From: CAYWMD01 sp964458575
GTDB lineage: Bacteria; Verrucomicrobiota; Verrucomicrobiia; Limisphaerales; JADLHS01
Length of the DNA stretch: 27,529 bases
Direction: 5' to 3'
Assembly: GCA_964458575.1 (NCBI GenBank)
Contig: CAYWMD010000079.1
Location: forward strand, 1 to 27,529
How positions within the stretch are numbered: position 1 is the first letter of the stretch; each line of letters opens with the position of its first letter. The notes under the pieces were generated by a model that worked only from the letters and a program-made list of their open reading frames with translations, was not told where the DNA came from and did not search any database. Position numbers and translations under genes: made by a program. Below are positions 24,545 through 27,529 of this stretch, one piece after another.

Positions 24545-25690
24545 CTACTTCCCTCCCACGTCAGCGTAGGTCCAATGCGGCTCGAACCCCGCTTCGCCCA
24601 GATGGAGCACCGGCCCGTGCTTGGCCCCGGGATAAAGCGCCTTCAGCGCCGTGTAATCGCTCGGCACAATCATCGGCGTGTCGGCCAGCCGGATCAGGGC
24701 CATCTCGGAATCCACGCCACCGTCGGAAGTCGGAACGGAGAAGATGACGTATTTGTCGTCAGGCGACGTGCAGCCATAATAAATGTGCCGGTCGCGCTCG
24801 CCGTAAAGCAGCGTGCGGCTTTTGCCGTCGGCGGTCGCCTGCATCAACATCGTCCAGCCGTACTTGTTACCCAGCGCCGGGGTGCGGTTGGAATAAATCG
24901 CACGAGTCGAATCGCCTTGAAACCAGTCCGGCGTGCAATTCAGCGCCCGCGAAAGCAATGTGGATTTGCCAGTCTCCAGATCAATACTGAGAATGTTCCA
25001 ATCCTGCCCGCTGAAATTCGCGGTGCCCACCAGCCGCTTGCCGTCAGGCGACCAGAAGAGCTGCTGAAATATTCCGTGACGCGGTATTTCTTTGATCACC
25101 TTCTTTGTTGCAGCATCCACGATCGTGATCTTGCCCTCGCGTTTGTAAAGACAGGCGAACTGTTTGCCGTCGGGACTCCACGACGCCCACGGCCATTCGC
25201 CGTCACCGCCTTGACCCACCGGACCTGACCCATCCGCATTCGCAACCACCAACATGCCCATCGCGCCCCAGCGGTCATGATTGATGTTCGTGCCCGCATA
25301 TTGGCGGCGATACAGAATGTGTTTGGAGTCCGGCGAAAATCGCCCGCCGTATTCGCTCCATTCCGGCGTTTTGGTGATGTTCTGTTTCGCCGAACCATCG
25401 GGTCGCGACAGGAACAAATCGTAATCGCCTTGTTCCGTCTTCGCGGTGAAAAGGATCCAGCCTTTGCCTGCAACCTCCGCAGCCAACGCACGCACATCCG
25501 GCGCTGCTTCAGGATTTGCGGCGAAGCCTTTCAACGCGCAGTAAACGGCCAGCAAGATCACGCGGCAAGGATGCCGCGATAACCGGCAGGCAGGATGCCC
25601 GCCTCCACGGTGGAGGCGCGCTTCCCAGCGTGCCGGTGATGGCGACATCCTTGCCACCAGTTGCCGACCCAGCAAAGTCCGCCAATTCAT
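24545..25690 (-). CDS. TolB/PD40-type beta-propeller protein with a repeat-derived leader
   Basis: The product is 381 residues. The start ATG at 25690 overlaps the stop of the kelch gene (ATGA), which strongly supports this start. After residue 55 there are at least five PD40-type blades: DYDLFLSRPDGSAKQNIT, RFSPDSKHILY, WASWSPDGKQFACLY, LFWSPDGKRLVG and CTSPDDKYVIFS. Residues 44-58 (ILLAVYCALKGFAAN) can serve as signal-peptide core and cleavage site. Residues 12-43, however, are the translation of a nested palindromic repeat, giving an unusually long Arg/His/Pro/Gly-rich n-region. The protein would be periplasmic and bind a ligand or partner protein. No enzyme motif is visible. Confidence 0.85.
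   Translation of the reverse strand: MNWRTLLGRQLVARMSPSPARWEARLHRGGGHPACRLSRHPCRVILLAVYCALKGFAANPEAAPDVRALAAEVAGKGWILFTAKTEQGDYDLFLSRPDGSAKQNITKTPEWSEYGGRFSPDSKHILYRRQYAGTNINHDRWGAMGMLVVANADGSGPVGQGGDGEWPWASWSPDGKQFACLYKREGKITIVDAATKKVIKEIPRHGIFQQLFWSPDGKRLVGTANFSGQDWNILSIDLETGKSTLLSRALNCTPDWFQGDSTRAIYSNRTPALGNKYGWTMLMQATADGKSRTLLYGERDRHIYYGCTSPDDKYVIFSVPTSDGGVDSEMALIRLADTPMIVPSDYTALKALYPGAKHGPVLHLGEAGFEPHWTYADVGGK
25564..25655. repeat. Nested palindrome inside the 5' end of the PD40 gene
   Basis: Arms 25564-25588 and 25631-25655 pair at 22 of 25 positions. The loop holds further palindromes, GGCAGGCAGGATGCCCGCC (25585-25603) and CCTCCACGGTGGAGG (25602-25616), and the left arm itself folds as CGCGGC-AAGGAT-GCCGCG. 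It reads through in frame as residues about 12-43. Confidence 0.78.
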
Positions 25691-26703
25691 TTGGTAAGTT
25701 TGTCTTTGGCTCTCAGCGGCGGTTCAAGTTTCCAAACGTCGTTCAACAGCGGCCAGGTATTGCCGGCCACAACCCACAGGCTGTTGTCATGGACATAAAC
25801 CGTCGCTTCATGCCGCGGCGCAAATTTCGTTTTCGTTTCCAGGCTGTGCCACATCTCGCCCTCGTCGGTCCACCACACTTCGTCAAAGTTCTCGCGGCGC
25901 AGATTGCCAAAGCCACCGATGATCCAAAGCCGGTCGGCATAGACGACGGGAATGAACCACATGCGCGGCCCCCACGGCGCGTGCGGCACAACGCACTGCC
26001 AAGAAACGCCGTCGCTGGAAGCCCACACGTCGTTGAAGGTGGTCTTGTTCTTGTAAAGTTTCTCCGGCGGCGTGTTGGTTACATCAATCGAGCCGCCCAT
26101 CACCCAAAGCTTCCCCTTGAACGACGCCACCGCGCTGGCCACGCGCGGGCCGTACGGCGCGTTCGGCGTCACACAATTCCAGTCAATGCCGTTCGAAGTT
26201 TGCCAGACATCGTTGCTGCTGCCGAGCTGCCACATTTTCCCGTTATGGACCACGAGTTCGCCGTAACCGCGACCGCCGAAAGGGACTTTATCCAGGACCT
26301 GTTTCCAATTCACGCCGTCGGACGAATTCCACACGTCGTTTTTGACGGCCCAGATTTTTCCGTCGAAAACAACCATTTCGGCGTAGGCGTCGTAAGGGGT
26401 GTTGGTGCTGACCAGATTCCAGGTGACACCGTCGGTCGAATTCCAAAGATCGCGGCAGGGCACCTTGTCGTCACCGAGCCAGCCGTTGCTCAACCACATC
26501 TTGCCTTGAAAAGTGACGCCCTCGGAAGTGTCGCGCGGCGCGAAGGGGCAATGTTCGAGCGCTCGCACCCAATCGCCGGCATATCGGCCGGCGGCGTTGA
26601 GTTGGAAGACCGGCAGGGTCCAGGAAGCGAAGAGAACGAGCGCCAAAAGGCAGCGCTTGGCGGTCGCCTTGGGGTGAACGAAGAATTGTTTCCAATAATT
26701 CAT
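25687..26703 (-). CDS. Exported kelch-like beta-propeller protein
   Basis: The product is 338 residues from the ATG at 26703; the frame reaches 26754, but those residues precede the signal peptide. The leader is KATAKRCLLALVLFASWTLPVFQLNA. Five to six repeats of about 50 residues follow the plan (D)VWxSxDGVxWxxV...APYGPR...FxGKLWVxGG: VWNSSDGVNWKQV, VWQTSNGIDWNCV, VWASSDGVSWQCV and VWWTDEGEMWHSL. This fits a six-bladed kelch propeller, a fold used for carbohydrate or protein binding. It is the first gene of the minus-strand run, divergent from tRNA-Gly. Its stop overlaps the PD40 start by 4 bases, so the two propellers are translationally coupled. Confidence 0.85.
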   Translation of the reverse strand: MNYWKQFFVHPKATAKRCLLALVLFASWTLPVFQLNAAGRYAGDWVRALEHCPFAPRDTSEGVTFQGKMWLSNGWLGDDKVPCRDLWNSTDGVTWNLVSTNTPYDAYAEMVVFDGKIWAVKNDVWNSSDGVNWKQVLDKVPFGGRGYGELVVHNGKMWQLGSSNDVWQTSNGIDWNCVTPNAPYGPRVASAVASFKGKLWVMGGSIDVTNTPPEKLYKNKTTFNDVWASSDGVSWQCVVPHAPWGPRMWFIPVVYADRLWIIGGFGNLRRENFDEVWWTDEGEMWHSLETKTKFAPRHEATVYVHDNSLWVVAGNTWPLLNDVWKLEPPLRAKDKLTK

Positions 26704-26806
26704 AATGAAATAACACTCTGGATCTGGTTCTAGCATCTGCGAACAGGCCTGCAAACTGCCAATCCCTTGATGGCTTGGCGAGAATTTTTCGCCGACGGCA
26801 AATCAG

Positions 26807-26835
26807 TTGCGCGATGGCCGATGATCTGCTAAAAG
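26807..26835 (+). promoter_or_regulatory. Candidate promoter of tRNA-Gly
   Basis: TTGCGC (26807-26812) and TAAAAG (26830-26835) are 17 bases apart, and the mature tRNA begins 13 bases later. The position relative to an otherwise orphan tRNA supports it. Confidence 0.4.
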
Positions 26836-26848
26836 AATCACGTGTGAC

Positions 26849-26922
26849 GCGGGTGTGGTTCAGTGGTAGAATGCGGGCTTCCCAAGCCTGAGATGAGGGT
26901 TCGATTCCCTTCACCCGCTCCA
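26849..26922 (+). tRNA. tRNA-Gly (anticodon CCC)
   Basis: The acceptor stem GCGGGTG pairs fully with CACCCGC. The D-arm contains AGTGGTAGA, and the anticodon stem CGGGC/GCCTG encloses TTCCCAA (anticodon CCC). The T-arm is GGGTTCGATTCCC. The discriminator base is T, followed by an encoded CCA (26920-26922). It reads GGG glycine codons. No neighbouring tRNA is seen. Confidence 0.95.
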
Positions 26923-27112
26923 ATTCTTGCCGTATTGATCTCGATTTCCTTGATTATGGCCACGTTTCATTACCTCATACCTGCGTAGTGACACGCACAA
27001 GGCGCAGAGGAGAGGCTCCTCGCACCTTCCCGTATGATCACTGCCAGAAAGTAATGCCTCGCACCGGCGAAGGTACTCATGGGTGCCGCAACGCGGTCAA
27101 CCGACAAAGCAC

Positions 27113-27529
27113 GTGACGATTCCTGAAATCTTGAAAGCGCTTGAGCCTTACACGGGGAAATTCCCGATGGAGGCCATGAAAGCGGCCATCGAACAACGCG
27201 AAGCCATCACCCCGGAACTGCTGCGCGTACTGGAGGCCGTCGCGGAGAATCCTCAGGAATACGCCAGACGCCAGAACTATGAGGTTCATTTGTACGCCTT
27301 GTTCCTGCTGGCCCAATTCCGCGAAAAACGCGCCTACCCGGCCATCGTTAAAATGTTCAGTGCTCCGGGCGAGATGCCCTTTGACCTGGCAGGCGATACG
27401 GTGACCGAGGGACTGAGCCAGATTTTTGCCTCGGTTTACGACGGCAATCCGGCCCCATTGCAAGGTTTGGTGGAGAGTGAGCTGGTCAACGAATATGTCC
27501 GAGGCTCGGCGCTTGATTCATTTTTGGTT
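27113..27529 (+). CDS. DUF1186-like protein, N-terminal part, running off the window
   Basis: An open frame on the plus strand starts at GTG 27113 (TIPEILKALEPYTGKFP) and runs to the window end without a stop, giving about 139 residues. It contains EAMKAAIEQREAITPELLRV, VHLYALFLLAQFREKRAYP and TVTEGLSQIFASVYDGN, helical pairs of the kind found in DUF1186 proteins. The function of that family is not known to me beyond HEAT-like structure; a C-terminal SEC-C metal motif would be expected beyond the window in some members. A second GTG at 27083 is possible. The minus-strand frame at 27077-27463 is a shadow. Confidence 0.75.
   Translation, partial: MTIPEILKALEPYTGKFPMEAMKAAIEQREAITPELLRVLEAVAENPQEYARRQNYEVHLYALFLLAQFREKRAYPAIVKMFSAPGEMPFDLAGDTVTEGLSQIFASVYDGNPAPLQGLVESELVNEYVRGSALDSFLV

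Noticed and set aside
26849..26922. tRNA-Gly as an integration site for the adjacent accessory locus
   Set aside because: I see no integrase gene and no second copy of the tRNA 3' end in the window.
26471..26923. Minus-strand frame whose protein begins MERVKGIEPSSQAWEARIL
   Set aside because: The N-terminal part is the antisense translation of tRNA-Gly, a well-known spurious protein, and the rest overlaps the kelch gene in another frame.

Overview
The window reads as chromosomal DNA of a GC-rich verrucomicrobial bacterium. The family or order (perhaps the Pedosphaera/Limisphaerales side) is an inference. The supporting signs are many secreted polysaccharide-active proteins and beta-propellers, a beta-helix protein ending in a verrucomicrobial-type C-terminal domain (motifs SYFLERATN and PYFYRVGVQ), a Tat-exported hydrolase, and several families of small palindromic repeats between and inside genes. 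It is densely coding. No gene-free stretch exceeds about 235 bases, and most of the longer gaps hold palindromic repeats.

Positions 1-4400 hold a small probable lipoprotein (minus strand), a molybdenum-cofactor guanylyltransferase (mobA), an exported trypsin-like protease without a PDZ domain, and a large exported protein of unknown function. Positions 4400-10900 are a divergent pair of units. On the minus strand is an exported FG-GAP/VCBS propeller protein. On the plus strand are a rare-looking fusion of a DUF1537 sugar-acid kinase with a DapA-type aldolase and, 49 bases downstream, a PL10 pectate lyase fused to a CE12-like esterase. This pair looks like a small pectin or uronate unit: one protein cleaves and deacetylates outside the cytoplasm, the other phosphorylates and splits a sugar acid inside.

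Positions 11000-26700 form a long minus-strand run, read here from upstream to downstream: kelch propeller, PD40/TolB-like propeller, single-pass membrane protein, MBOAT O-acyltransferase, AlgJ/AlgX-like acetyltransferase partner, a 1297-residue esterase/zinc-ribbon/heparinase-like protein, a duplicated beta-helix protein with a PKD-like spacer, a ceramidase-family amidohydrolase, and a Tat-exported PHP-like hydrolase. The first six genes are tightly packed (4-base overlap, 0, 2 and 34 bases) except where a 157-base mobile-looking inverted repeat separates the membrane protein from the MBOAT gene. They look like one locus that O-acetylates, and perhaps deacetylates and trims, an exopolysaccharide.

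Positions 26700-27529 hold a tRNA-Gly(CCC) with a good promoter and the start of a DUF1186-family gene that runs off the window.

The most unusual material is (1) the DUF1537 kinase-DapA fusion, (2) nested palindromic repeats placed in frame inside two genes of the acetylation locus, at three sites, with relatives in the intergenic gaps, and (3) the esterase-zinc ribbon-heparinase fusion next to an MBOAT/AlgJ pair.
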